Below, piece by piece: positions 17,296 through 25,209 of a stretch of DNA of 31,493 nucleotides. Below the pieces are notes generated by a model. It was given only the letters and a program-made list of their open reading frames with translations, was not told where the DNA came from and did not search any database. The translations under genes were made by a program, and so were the position numbers. How positions within the stretch are numbered: position 1 is the first letter of the stretch; the number at the start of each line of letters is the position of its first letter. Source of the DNA: Lachnospiraceae bacterium UBA3866 (GTDB lineage Bacteria > Bacillota > Clostridia > Lachnospirales > Lachnospiraceae); contig DGGU01000048.1 of NCBI GenBank assembly GCA_002392345.1, positions 1-31,493 on the forward strand. Reading direction: 5' to 3'.

Positions 17296-19872
17296 TTATA
17301 AATATTTCACTATAGTTAATCTATTTTGATTATTAATGTATTCATATTCTATATTATCTACGTATTGCTTAGTTATATATATTCCAAGACCACCTATCTT
17401 TCTTTCTTCCGCAGAACGTAAAATGTTAGGATCATCTCTCATTAGTGGATTAAACTCAGGGCCATTATCAATGTAAGTGATAGACACTTTATCATTATTC
17501 TTGTCGATATTAATATCAACATATACCTTTTTAAGATCAATTACATGTATATCCTTATAAGCATAGTCAACTATATTGACAACTAGCTCTTCTGTACATA
17601 CATCAAATCTTGATAGTATACCCTTATATCTACTGTCGTCATCACCATAGGCTTCCTTAAGTGCCTCTCTCACAAACTCATTAATTCTATCTACTGCTTC
17701 ATAGTTTGCCTCATACTCTCTATTATATCTATATACTTTTGTCTCATCATGCGTGTGTTTATTATCTACAAACTTAAAGCAAAGCATCGTGATGTCATCA
17801 TATTGCTCAGGAATATTGGAAAAGCTCTGAACACTACTTACCACTTTATCAATTATCTGACTTGAACTCAAGTCATGAACATTTTTTAATTCATCAATTA
17901 ATCTTTTATTGCCATATAATTCATCTTTATCATTTATAGCTTCTACAACACCATCAGTATATAAGAAAAGCATATCTCCTTCTTGCAGCTCATATTCATT
18001 TTCTTCAATGATTAGATTAGGAGTAATTCCGATAGGCACTGTCTTTTTCTCAATTATCATGTCTACTTCAGTGTCACTCTTTATGAAAATTGGATTCACA
18101 TGGCCTGCATTTGCAGAGAATATTTTTTTAGTATTCAAATCTATACAATAGATGCCTATAGTAACAAAATAATTTTCATCATTGCTTTTGTATAACTCTG
18201 AATTTACATAAGATAATATAACTCTTGGGCTATCTGATAACTTGATAGCACTGTTGATGAGCGAATTTGTCTTTGCCATAAAAAGTGCCGCAGGAATGCC
18301 TGAACCGGATACGTCAGCTATGATTAAGAGCAATTTATTGTTGAGAAGTATATAATTATAGAAATCTCCGCCAACTTCAGTCTCTGGCAGATTAATAGCA
18401 GATATATCGATGTCTTTTCTCTGGCTAACTGAATCAAATGTCTTTGGTAGCATATTTTGCTGAATCTTCTTTGCTACATTCAGTTCAGCTTTGATTTTTT
18501 CTTTTTCTTCCGATATCTTCTCGATATTGTTTACATATTTTCTTATCTTTTCCATCATGCCGTTAAAGATATTGGCAAGCTCAACAAATTCTATACTACG
18601 ATAGTCCGTCTTGACTTTTTTAATGTTGTCGGCGGACATCTCATTAATTTCTTTAGTGAGATTATCTAATGGTTTTGAAAATAAATTAGACACTATCTTG
18701 GCAAATGTAAATGACACAAAAAGTGTAATAATCACCACAAGAAATACTGTTGCTGTCAGATTTTTCACCAGAGCATCAACAACATCTATCAATTCACTAT
18801 TCTTTTTAGCAACCATCTGAGATAAGTTTACGACGTCTTCGTTGACTTTTGCTTCTTCTATTAGAACAAGCAATAATAGATTACTTTCTTCGACCTTTTT
18901 AAAACGAACTAGATTTTCTTTTCCTTTATATGTGACATGTCCAAAACCTTCAATCATATTGATATTCCGTCTCACAAAATCTTCTATGTTGTCTCCTTCT
19001 TCTATAGCATTGCCATTCTCAGAGTCAGACGTAAATACAACTGAAGCATTTTGGTCAAATATAATTACATCAAACTTATCTTGAGTACTTAATCCAATAT
19101 CAATTTCTGAAAGAAGATTTGTATAAACATCAAATGCAATCACACCTTTTTTAATACCGTCTACTTCATATGCTTTCAAAAACGTCAAAGCATTATCACC
19201 AGTAAGTATATCCCTAACAACATCATTAATTATAACGCCATTGGCTTCTATTGCTTTCTTATACCAACTCTTATTCCTATGTGTAACAGTAATGAGATTG
19301 CCTTCTTCATCATATCTATCACTTGGTGTCCTATCAACCATCACCATAATTCCGCTCTCGGTAACAATATAACTTCTTGTCACCTGAACTGAATATTCTA
19401 AGTCAAGGATCATTTCATTGGCCACGTCGGCTAGTATTTTTAATTCTTCTTGTATCTCTTTACTTTCTACATCTACATCTGGTTCAAAGGTAAGCTGAGC
19501 TGTCAACTCACCATCTTTAGTCTTATCGGGTGGTTGTAAGACAAAATCGATATCATTTTTCTGGCGATAACTACTAGTCGCAACTTGTGCTAGATATTCT
19601 ATATCTAATTTAATTGAATCGAAAACATATTTAAACGTGTTAACCGATTCATCAGCTATAGTTTCCATCGTTACCATATAATTGTCATACCAAGTCTTGT
19701 TCGCCAAGTCGTAGATATCACTCTCGACCTTTTCTGATGACTTTTCTATATTGATCTTCAAGGTGATATTGCTAAACATTAAAATAACAAATATTACCAC
19801 AACAATAGTAATCAGAAATATACTAATGCCTAAGAAGAGTTTTGTGCTAAATTTATTAAATGTCTTGAACAT
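17296..19872 (-). CDS. membrane sensor with dCache-like domain, HAMP, SpoIIE/RsbU-type PP2C phosphatase and GHKL kinase domain
   Basis: This 858-residue protein has one membrane helix at 11-33, an external Cache-like domain (about 35-365), a second helix (372-395), HAMP and coiled coil (about 395-470), a PP2C domain (about 480-702) and an anti-sigma-type ATPase domain (about 720-858). PP2C metal residues are present: D503 (VGGDFYN), D520 (ADVSGSG), D640 (LYTDG) and D692/D693 (YDDITM). The kinase boxes are also intact: E762/N766, DNG (802-804) and GGLGI (827-831). It therefore carries both the phosphatase and the kinase that normally oppose each other on a STAS protein, and the STAS gene lies just upstream, 7 nt away. 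The Cache domain shows R199-x-K201-x-W203-Y204 and D248, resembling amino-acid-binding dCache sites but with Lys where Arg is usual two residues before the Trp. No sigma factor is nearby. Confidence 0.92.
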   Translation of the reverse strand: MFKTFNKFSTKLFLGISIFLITIVVVIFVILMFSNITLKINIEKSSEKVESDIYDLANKTWYDNYMVTMETIADESVNTFKYVFDSIKLDIEYLAQVATSSYRQKNDIDFVLQPPDKTKDGELTAQLTFEPDVDVESKEIQEELKILADVANEMILDLEYSVQVTRSYIVTESGIMVMVDRTPSDRYDEEGNLITVTHRNKSWYKKAIEANGVIINDVVRDILTGDNALTFLKAYEVDGIKKGVIAFDVYTNLLSEIDIGLSTQDKFDVIIFDQNASVVFTSDSENGNAIEEGDNIEDFVRRNINMIEGFGHVTYKGKENLVRFKKVEESNLLLLVLIEEAKVNEDVVNLSQMVAKKNSELIDVVDALVKNLTATVFLVVIITLFVSFTFAKIVSNLFSKPLDNLTKEINEMSADNIKKVKTDYRSIEFVELANIFNGMMEKIRKYVNNIEKISEEKEKIKAELNVAKKIQQNMLPKTFDSVSQRKDIDISAINLPETEVGGDFYNYILLNNKLLLIIADVSGSGIPAALFMAKTNSLINSAIKLSDSPRVILSYVNSELYKSNDENYFVTIGIYCIDLNTKKIFSANAGHVNPIFIKSDTEVDMIIEKKTVPIGITPNLIIEENEYELQEGDMLFLYTDGVVEAINDKDELYGNKRLIDELKNVHDLSSSQIIDKVVSSVQSFSNIPEQYDDITMLCFKFVDNKHTHDETKVYRYNREYEANYEAVDRINEFVREALKEAYGDDDSRYKGILSRFDVCTEELVVNIVDYAYKDIHVIDLKKVYVDINIDKNNDKVSITYIDNGPEFNPLMRDDPNILRSAEERKIGGLGIYITKQYVDNIEYEYINNQNRLTIVKYL

Positions 19873-19879
19873 CCGATAA

Positions 19880-20182
19880 TTAGATTACAACATTGAGTAT
19901 ATAGATAAACCCTGTAACTACTAAAATATCGTGAACATCAGCATTAACATTGGTAATAGTCATTACCTTGCCATTTTCTTTGAGCTTTTTTTCAGTCGCA
20001 AGTAAGATTCTAAGCCCAGCTGAAGATATATACTGTAAGTTCGTGAAATCAAATACTATATCTTTGTTCTTTGCAACTTCTGGCGCAATCTCCTTCTCCA
20101 ACTCTGGTGAACTTAACTTATCAAGTCTACCGTCAAGGCTTATGACGATCTTGTCATTTTCTTCTTTTTTATTAATCTGCAT
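19880..20182 (-). CDS. STAS-domain anti-sigma-factor antagonist-like protein
   Basis: This 100-residue single STAS domain is of the size of SpoIIAA/RsbV. Ser54 in YISSAGLRIL aligns with the phosphorylated serine (Ser58) of SpoIIAA, so it is the likely substrate of the kinase and phosphatase domains of the neighbouring protein. A strong GGAGGT site precedes the ATG. It is the first gene of the STAS-sensor-PPTase-NRPS operon, with 80 bp separating it from livF. In known systems the unphosphorylated STAS protein captures the anti-sigma kinase and frees a sigma factor. Here kinase and phosphatase are fused and no sigma gene is visible, so the final target is unknown. Confidence 0.92.
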   Translation of the reverse strand: MQINKKEENDKIVISLDGRLDKLSSPELEKEIAPEVAKNKDIVFDFTNLQYISSAGLRILLATEKKLKENGKVMTITNVNADVHDILVVTGFIYILNVVI

Positions 20183-20223
20183 ATATTACCTCCAATACTT
20201 TCTACCCAAAACTATATTTAATT

Positions 20224-20252
20224 ATTGTAGCATATATAATAGCCTAGAACAA
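20224..20252 (-). promoter_or_regulatory. candidate promoter of the STAS-NRPS operon
   Basis: The minus strand between livF and the STAS gene offers TTGTTC (20247-20252), 17 nt and TACAAT (20224-20229). A second reading is TTGCCA (20256-20261), 17 nt and TATATA (20233-20238). Both are moderate matches to the housekeeping consensus. I see no terminator after livF, so read-through from the importer is also possible. Confidence 0.4.
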
Positions 20253-20261
20253 CAATGGCAA

Positions 20262-20966
20262 TTAACTCTTCTTTCCAAGATAAGCTTCTTTAATTTTTGG
20301 ATTAGCAAGTAGTTCCTTACCCGAGCCTTCCATACTTATATTGCCAGTCTCAAGCACATATGCTTTATCCGCTATACGAAGAGCCATATTAGCATTTTGC
20401 TCTATAAGTAAGATAGTCGTCCCTTCATCATTAATCGTCTTTATTATCTCAAATATATTTTTAACTACAAGTGGTGCAAGACCAAGCGATGGCTCATCAA
20501 GCATCATGATCTTAGGCTTGCTCATGAGAGACCTTGCAACAGCAAGCATCTGCTGCTCGCCACCTGATAAAGTTCCTGCTATCTGGTTGCTTCTCTCTTT
20601 TAATATCGGGAAAAGCCTATGACATTTTGCTATATCATCTGCAAGATTATCATCTCTAAGGTAAGCGCCTATCTTTATATTTTCAAGGACTGTCATATCA
20701 GGGAAGATCCTTCTACCCTCTGGGCATAAGGTAACTCCCATCTTAACTATACTTGATGGCTCTGCTCCTGTGATGTCTTTTCCATCAAAAGTAATCTTTC
20801 CAAAAGTTGGTTTCACAACTCCTGCTATGGTTCTAAGAGTGGTAGTCTTACCCGCGCCATTACTTCCTATAAGTGTAACTATCTCACCTTCATTTACATC
20901 AAAACTTATACCTTTGACTGCCTCTATACCACCAAAATTAACTTTTAGATTTTCTACTTTAAGCAT
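20262..20966 (-). CDS. livF: branched-chain amino-acid type ABC importer, ATPase LivF
   Basis: This 234-residue cytoplasmic ATPase is one of the two that power the Liv-type importer. Walker A is GSNGAGKTT (34-42), the signature is LSGGEQQ, and Walker B reads IMMLDEPSLGL; the length and SLGLAP continuation are typical of LivF. Its start overlaps the end of livG by 8 nt. It is the last gene of the importer set; the STAS gene follows after 80 bp without a terminator. The substrate could be branched-chain or other amino acids, or a related solute such as an amide; the sequence does not settle this. Confidence 0.95.
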   Translation of the reverse strand: MLKVENLKVNFGGIEAVKGISFDVNEGEIVTLIGSNGAGKTTTLRTIAGVVKPTFGKITFDGKDITGAEPSSIVKMGVTLCPEGRRIFPDMTVLENIKIGAYLRDDNLADDIAKCHRLFPILKERSNQIAGTLSGGEQQMLAVARSLMSKPKIMMLDEPSLGLAPLVVKNIFEIIKTINDEGTTILLIEQNANMALRIADKAYVLETGNISMEGSGKELLANPKIKEAYLGKKS

Positions 20967-21726
20967 CGTCTTGTACCCCCAGATAAGCTTCTATAACCTT
21001 AGGGTTATTTTGCACTTCTTCTGCTGTGCCTTTAGCAATTAATTTTCCAAAGTCTATGACATATATCCTTTCCGAGATATCCATAACTAGATCCATGTGG
21101 TGCTCTATGAGAAGCACTGTGAGACCAAACTCATCTCTTATCTTTTTTATATATGATGTGAGTTCCATAGTCTCTTGAGGATTCATACCTGCTGCAGGTT
21201 CATCAAGCAAAAGTAATGTCGGACTAGTTGCGAGTGCTCTTGCTATCTCAAGTCTTCTTTGTATACCATAAGGAAGACTCCCTGCTACATCATTTCTATA
21301 TTTGTATAGGTCCTGCGAATCAAGAAGCTTCTTGGTCTCTTCTCTCATCTCATCTTCCATCTTTTTATTTAATCTAAAAGTACTTGTAAATATATTATCA
21401 TTGTAACGAAGGTGCATAGCAATCAAAACATTTTCAAAGACAGATAACTCTTTAAAGAGTCTTATATTTTGAAAAGTCCTTGCTATACCTTTTTTTGTAA
21501 TATCTGATGGCTCTTTATTGATGATTGATTCGCCAAGATATTCTATGTTACCGCTAGTAGGTGTATATATACCTGTGATACAGTTAAAAGCAGTTGTCTT
21601 TCCTGCACCATTAGGGCCTATGATTGCAACTATCTCGCCTTTATTAACTTCAAGGTTTAATCCATCAAGAGCCATGAGTCCGCCAAAGGCAATAGACATG
21701 TCAGTAAGTCTTAATACATTTTCCAT
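20959..21726 (-). CDS. livG: branched-chain amino-acid type ABC importer, ATPase LivG
   Basis: This 255-residue ATPase partner of LivF has Walker A GPNGAGKTT, the signature region LPYGIQRRLEIARAL (LivG proteins often have LSYG or LPYG here) and Walker B LLLLDEPAAGMNP. The AAGMNP continuation and C-terminal YLG are typical of LivG. Its ATG overlaps the livM stop by one base (TAATG), with GGAGG just upstream inside livM, which indicates translational coupling. Confidence 0.95.
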   Translation of the reverse strand: MENVLRLTDMSIAFGGLMALDGLNLEVNKGEIVAIIGPNGAGKTTAFNCITGIYTPTSGNIEYLGESIINKEPSDITKKGIARTFQNIRLFKELSVFENVLIAMHLRYNDNIFTSTFRLNKKMEDEMREETKKLLDSQDLYKYRNDVAGSLPYGIQRRLEIARALATSPTLLLLDEPAAGMNPQETMELTSYIKKIRDEFGLTVLLIEHHMDLVMDISERIYVIDFGKLIAKGTAEEVQNNPKVIEAYLGVQDDA

Positions 21727-22820
21727 TATGCATTACCTCCTGGCTCATCAAGATTTTTCTTTCTTCGGACTTTCATAAGTTTGTTAAATGATAACTCTTT
21801 ACCACCAAGTAGTCCCTTTCTAAAGAAAAGCACTACAATCATAAGAAGTATAGAGAATATAACCATTCTAAATCCTGGCTTAAAGAGTGGTATCTGAACA
21901 CCTCCTATAATAAGTGGCTCATCGAAGAATCTAAGAAGTTCTTTGCCTGCTGTAACGAAAAATGCTCCAACTATAGAACCTGTGATAGAACCTATACCGC
22001 CAAGTACCACTATAAGAAGTATGTCATAAGTTAAAGTTATCTGGAAAGTCTTACTATCTATTGACCTCATGAACATCGCAAGAAGTCCACCACCTATCCC
22101 TGTGAAGAATGATGACACAACAAATGATAATTCTTTCGTCTTAAAGAGATTGATACCTACAGCACGAGCTGCTATCTCATCCTCACGGACTGCTTTAAAA
22201 TCTCTACCCGTAGATGAGTTGATTATCAGAATCATGATCACTATACATATAAGCGAATAAGCAAAACACTCAAGAGAGCTTTTGAACCCTGGTATAGATT
22301 TAAGTCCATAAGAACCATTGGTTATCTTATCCATCATAGGCGAAGCTATGACCGCTCTTATAATTTCCGAGAAACCAAGAGTCGCTATAGCAAGGTAATC
22401 ACTTTTAAGTCTAAGTATTGGTATGCCAATGAGTGCTGCAAAAACTCCTGCAACCACACCACCTAATATAAGTGCAACTGGTATAGGGACGATAGCATTC
22501 TCAAGAGCAGGAAGGATACCATTCATATAATATACATTTGGTCGACTTGCTATAGGTATAGTAAGGATGGCTGTAGTGTAGGCACCAAGTGCCATAAAGC
22601 CAGCTTGACCAAGTGAGAAAAGTCCAGTAAATCCTGTCACTATATTCATAGATAAGGCTACGACTGCATACACAAGTGATTTCTCTATAATTGATATAAC
22701 ATAGTTATATTGAAACTTATTCATATCAAGGAAGATAAGTATAGTTACACTTACTACTATAATGGCAAGATACATAAGAAGGTTAATATTAGTTTTTTCT
22801 TTAAAATTAAGTTTATTCAT
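21726..22820 (-). CDS. livM: branched-chain amino-acid type ABC importer, permease LivM
   Basis: This membrane permease of 364 residues has about ten hydrophobic helices and the LivM-type segments GLFSLGQAGFMALGAY, KSDYLAIATLGFSEIIR and EDEIAARAVGIN (the cytoplasmic coupling loop). I place the start at the ATG 22818-22820 because GGAGGT lies 4 nt before it; a GTG two codons earlier is also in frame but sits inside that site. The ribosome binding site overlaps the livH stop codon. It pairs with LivH to form the translocation channel. Confidence 0.94.
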   Translation of the reverse strand: MNKLNFKEKTNINLLMYLAIIVVSVTILIFLDMNKFQYNYVISIIEKSLVYAVVALSMNIVTGFTGLFSLGQAGFMALGAYTTAILTIPIASRPNVYYMNGILPALENAIVPIPVALILGGVVAGVFAALIGIPILRLKSDYLAIATLGFSEIIRAVIASPMMDKITNGSYGLKSIPGFKSSLECFAYSLICIVIMILIINSSTGRDFKAVREDEIAARAVGINLFKTKELSFVVSSFFTGIGGGLLAMFMRSIDSKTFQITLTYDILLIVVLGGIGSITGSIVGAFFVTAGKELLRFFDEPLIIGGVQIPLFKPGFRMVIFSILLMIVVLFFRKGLLGGKELSFNKLMKVRRKKNLDEPGGNA

Positions 22821-22829
22821 ATTCACCTC

Positions 22830-23705
22830 CTACACCTTATCTATATTCTTCTCACCAAAAAGACCCGTTGGTCTTATGAGAAGCATAATTATAAGAACGA
22901 TAAATGTAAATGCATCAGAAAAAGTAGAAAGCCCTATAGCCTTTATGATGGTCTCACATATTCCTATAAAGAAACCACCTACAAGTGCACCAGGTATAGA
23001 CCCTATCCCACCAAAGACCGCTGCAACGAAACATTTAAGTCCTGGCAATGATCCAGAAAATGGAAATACAGTCATACGATCTGTGAAATAAAGTATAGAA
23101 CCAACTGCAGCAAGAAGAGATCCTATCGCAAATGTAAATGATATAGTCTGATTTAATTTTATACCCATAAGACTTGCTGCCTCATAATCTCTTGATACTG
23201 CCCTCATTGAAAGACCTATCTTAGTTTTGTTGACAAGAAAAAGAAGCAAGGCAACCAAAACTATAGTTACGATAGGCGTAAGAAGTGTGACAAGAGAAGT
23301 AGAGATATTGCCTATAACTATAACCTTCTTTAGTCCTGGTATAGCAGGATAAGCCTTAGGAAGTGCAGTAAAAAGGTAGGTTGCAAGATTTTGTAAAAGG
23401 TATGATACTCCGATAGCAGATATCATAACTGACATACGAGGGGCCTGACGAAGTGGTGCATAGGCAAATTTCTCTATCATAATGCCAAGCACAGTTGTAG
23501 CAATTAGAGTTACGATTATTGCTATAGGAAATGGCATAACGGCAAATGAAAATATCATAAAATAACCTGCAACCATGAAGATGTCTCCATGTGCAAAGTT
23601 AATAAGCCTTAGTATGCCATATACCAAAGTATATCCTATCGCGATAAGTGCATAGCACCCTCCTACCGATATCCCTGTAAGTGCATGTTGTAAAAATAAA
23701 TTCAT
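22830..23705 (-). CDS. livH: branched-chain amino-acid type ABC importer, permease LivH
   Basis: This is a 291-residue permease with the LivH hallmarks GGCYALIAIGYTLVYGILRLINFAHGD near the N-terminus (cited in parts: GYTLVYG, INFAHGD), SRDYEAASLMGI (coupling loop) and AAVFGGIGSIPGA near the C-terminus. The start is set at ATG 23703-23705, which has AGAGGA a few bases upstream; an in-frame ATG 14 codons earlier lies in the terminator hairpin and is unlikely. It begins right after the U tract of the livK-livH hairpin, so expression relative to livK depends on read-through. Confidence 0.94.
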   Translation of the reverse strand: MNLFLQHALTGISVGGCYALIAIGYTLVYGILRLINFAHGDIFMVAGYFMIFSFAVMPFPIAIIVTLIATTVLGIMIEKFAYAPLRQAPRMSVMISAIGVSYLLQNLATYLFTALPKAYPAIPGLKKVIVIGNISTSLVTLLTPIVTIVLVALLLFLVNKTKIGLSMRAVSRDYEAASLMGIKLNQTISFTFAIGSLLAAVGSILYFTDRMTVFPFSGSLPGLKCFVAAVFGGIGSIPGALVGGFFIGICETIIKAIGLSTFSDAFTFIVLIIMLLIRPTGLFGEKNIDKV

Positions 23706-23715
23706 ATTGTCCTCT

Positions 23716-23746
23716 AAAAAAATGGGCGAGACTTTATGCTCGCCCA
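23716..23746 (-). terminator. attenuator-like intrinsic terminator between livK and livH
   Basis: On the minus strand TGGGCGAG (8 bp) pairs perfectly with CTCGCCCA around an 8-nt loop (23723-23730 with 23739-23746), followed by seven U residues (23716-23722). It sits 47 nt after the livK stop and 11 nt before the livH start. Partial termination here would give more binding protein than membrane complex, a common arrangement in ABC importers. Confidence 0.88.
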
Positions 23747-23792
23747 ATAAGATATTAATATACTTATTCTCTTAAAAGCAAACTCTTATATA

Positions 23793-24995
23793 TTAGTCAA
23801 TCTTGACAAGTTCTTTGAATACAAACTTACCGTTCTCAACTTCTTTTACGTAAGCTGCATTCTTATTGGCATCACCATCTTCATTGAAGCTTATATCACC
23901 AGTAACGCCTACATAAGAGAGTCCTGCAAGTGCATCACGAACTGCAGCACCATCGATTGATTGAGCAGCCTCTATAGCTTTATATGCTGCAAGATATGCA
24001 TCATATCCAAGTGCTGATACAGCTGGGATGTCTGCTGGTTGACCTATAGATGTAAGGTAATTAGAAAAACCTGTAGCTGAACCATTGCCATTTAAGAAGA
24101 TTGCTTCTTCGCCTGTTGCTGTTGCTGGGTTTGCTTCATAGAATGTAGTTACAACCATTCCTTCAGCTGCACCGTGAGCATTCTCTATGATAGTACCGTT
24201 CTCCCAAGTATCGCCTGCACCAATCTGGCACTCTATTCCAAGTTCTCTTGCTTGACTTAAGATAAGTGGGGCAGTTGCTATAGAAGAAGGTGCAAATATA
24301 AACTCTGGATCTGCATTCTTAATATTAGTAAGGATTGCTTTAAAATCTTGCTCATTAGTTTGGAATTTCTCTTGAGCTACTACTTCAATACCATTTTGTT
24401 CGCAAGCTCTTACAAAGAAATTACCAAGACCTTCAGAATAATCATCACCAAGTTGAGTGATAACTGCAACTTTCTTATATCCATGATTCTTAGCATAAGA
24501 TGCCATAACTGTTCCTTGGAATGGATCTAAGAAACAAGTTCTGAAATAATACTCATTACCATTGGTAACTTGTGGATTAGTACAAGAACATCCTATAGCT
24601 GGAGTCTTTGCCTCTTTAAAATAATCACCTGCTGCAATTGATACGCCAGAACCATAAGAACCAAGTACTGCAACAACTTTCTCTGCGATAAGTTTCTGAG
24701 CTGCATTAACTGCCTCAGTCTTATCTGACTTATTATCAACTTCAAAAAGTTCTATCTTATAATCTTCACCACCAATATTTACAGTGTTGTAGATAGAATT
24801 GGCATAACGGATACCATATACTTCTTGGATACCGCCACCACCATTCTCACCTGTCTGTGGCTCAAATACACCAATCTTTATAACCTTCTCTCCACTTGAT
24901 GTAGTGGTAGTAGCGGCAGAGTTACTTCCTCCTCCACAAGCGATAAGATTGATTGCCATGATAGAAACTAAAATTAAACTTAAAATCTTCTTCAT
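23793..24995 (-). CDS. livK: branched-chain amino-acid type ABC importer, substrate-binding lipoprotein LivK
   Basis: This 400-residue lipoprotein has a signal peptide ending in the lipobox LIAC (Cys20), then a Gly/Ser/Thr-rich tether and a type I periplasmic-binding-protein fold (Peripla_BP_6). Typical segments are KIGVFEPQTGENG, KLIAEKVVAVLGSYGSG, EFIFAPSS and SALGYDAYLAAYKAI. The lipid anchor fits a Gram-positive cell. A strong GGAGGAG site lies 5 nt before the ATG. It is the first gene of the importer transcript. The ligand is probably a branched-chain or other amino acid; relatives also bind amides, aromatic acids or urea, so the ligand should not be assumed. Confidence 0.94.
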   Translation of the reverse strand: MKKILSLILVSIMAINLIACGGGSNSAATTTTSSGEKVIKIGVFEPQTGENGGGGIQEVYGIRYANSIYNTVNIGGEDYKIELFEVDNKSDKTEAVNAAQKLIAEKVVAVLGSYGSGVSIAAGDYFKEAKTPAIGCSCTNPQVTNGNEYYFRTCFLDPFQGTVMASYAKNHGYKKVAVITQLGDDYSEGLGNFFVRACEQNGIEVVAQEKFQTNEQDFKAILTNIKNADPEFIFAPSSIATAPLILSQARELGIECQIGAGDTWENGTIIENAHGAAEGMVVTTFYEANPATATGEEAIFLNGNGSATGFSNYLTSIGQPADIPAVSALGYDAYLAAYKAIEAAQSIDGAAVRDALAGLSYVGVTGDISFNEDGDANKNAAYVKEVENGKFVFKELVKID

Positions 24996-25024
24996 ATAAA
25001 CTCCTCCAAAATTAGTTAATGCAT

Positions 25025-25041
25025 GTTCGCCTCAGGCGGAC
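25025..25041. promoter_or_regulatory. palindrome in the livK leader
   Basis: GTTCGCC-TCA-GGCGGAC is a 7-bp inverted repeat with one mismatch. It lies between the livK promoter candidate and ribosome binding site, about 30 nt before the start codon. It may be an operator for an amino-acid-responsive repressor or a small mRNA hairpin. Confidence 0.4.
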
Positions 25042-25070
25042 AATTGTCAGTGCCATATAGACACCTATAT

Positions 25071-25098
25071 ATTTTATCATATTTATAATATTTTGCAA
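25071..25098 (-). promoter_or_regulatory. candidate livK promoter
   Basis: On the minus strand TTGCAA (25093-25098), 16 nt and TAAAAT (25071-25076) resemble a sigma-A promoter. It lies about 75 nt upstream of livK, in the only AT-rich gap between livK and the preceding gene. Confidence 0.45.
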
Positions 25099-25110
25099 GT
25101 GGGATTTTAC

Positions 25111-25139
25111 AATAAAATATGCACCGTTATGGTGCATAT
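25111..25139 (-). terminator. probable terminator of the secreted-paralog operon
   Basis: ATATGCACC and GGTGCATAT are perfectly complementary over 9 bp around a 5-nt loop. On the minus strand the stem is followed by a short T-rich run (TTTTATT). It lies about 70 nt after the stop codon at 25210. The low GC content makes it a modest terminator. Confidence 0.55.
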
Positions 25140-25209
25140 ATGCTTTGTAACTTAAGAGTGGCGACAAAAAGGATAAAGGCTTTATTTTTAAAACGACAAT
25201 TCAGCACAT

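Noticed and set aside
20183..20261. GGGTAG near the STAS gene as a sigma-B-type -10 box
   Set aside because: No GTTT-type -35 box lies 12-14 nt upstream, so partner-switch autoregulation by a sigma-B-like factor is not supported by the sequence.
24996..25110. T-box or amino-acid riboswitch upstream of livK
   Set aside because: The leader is only about 75 nt, with no T-box sequence or terminator pair; only a small palindrome is seen.
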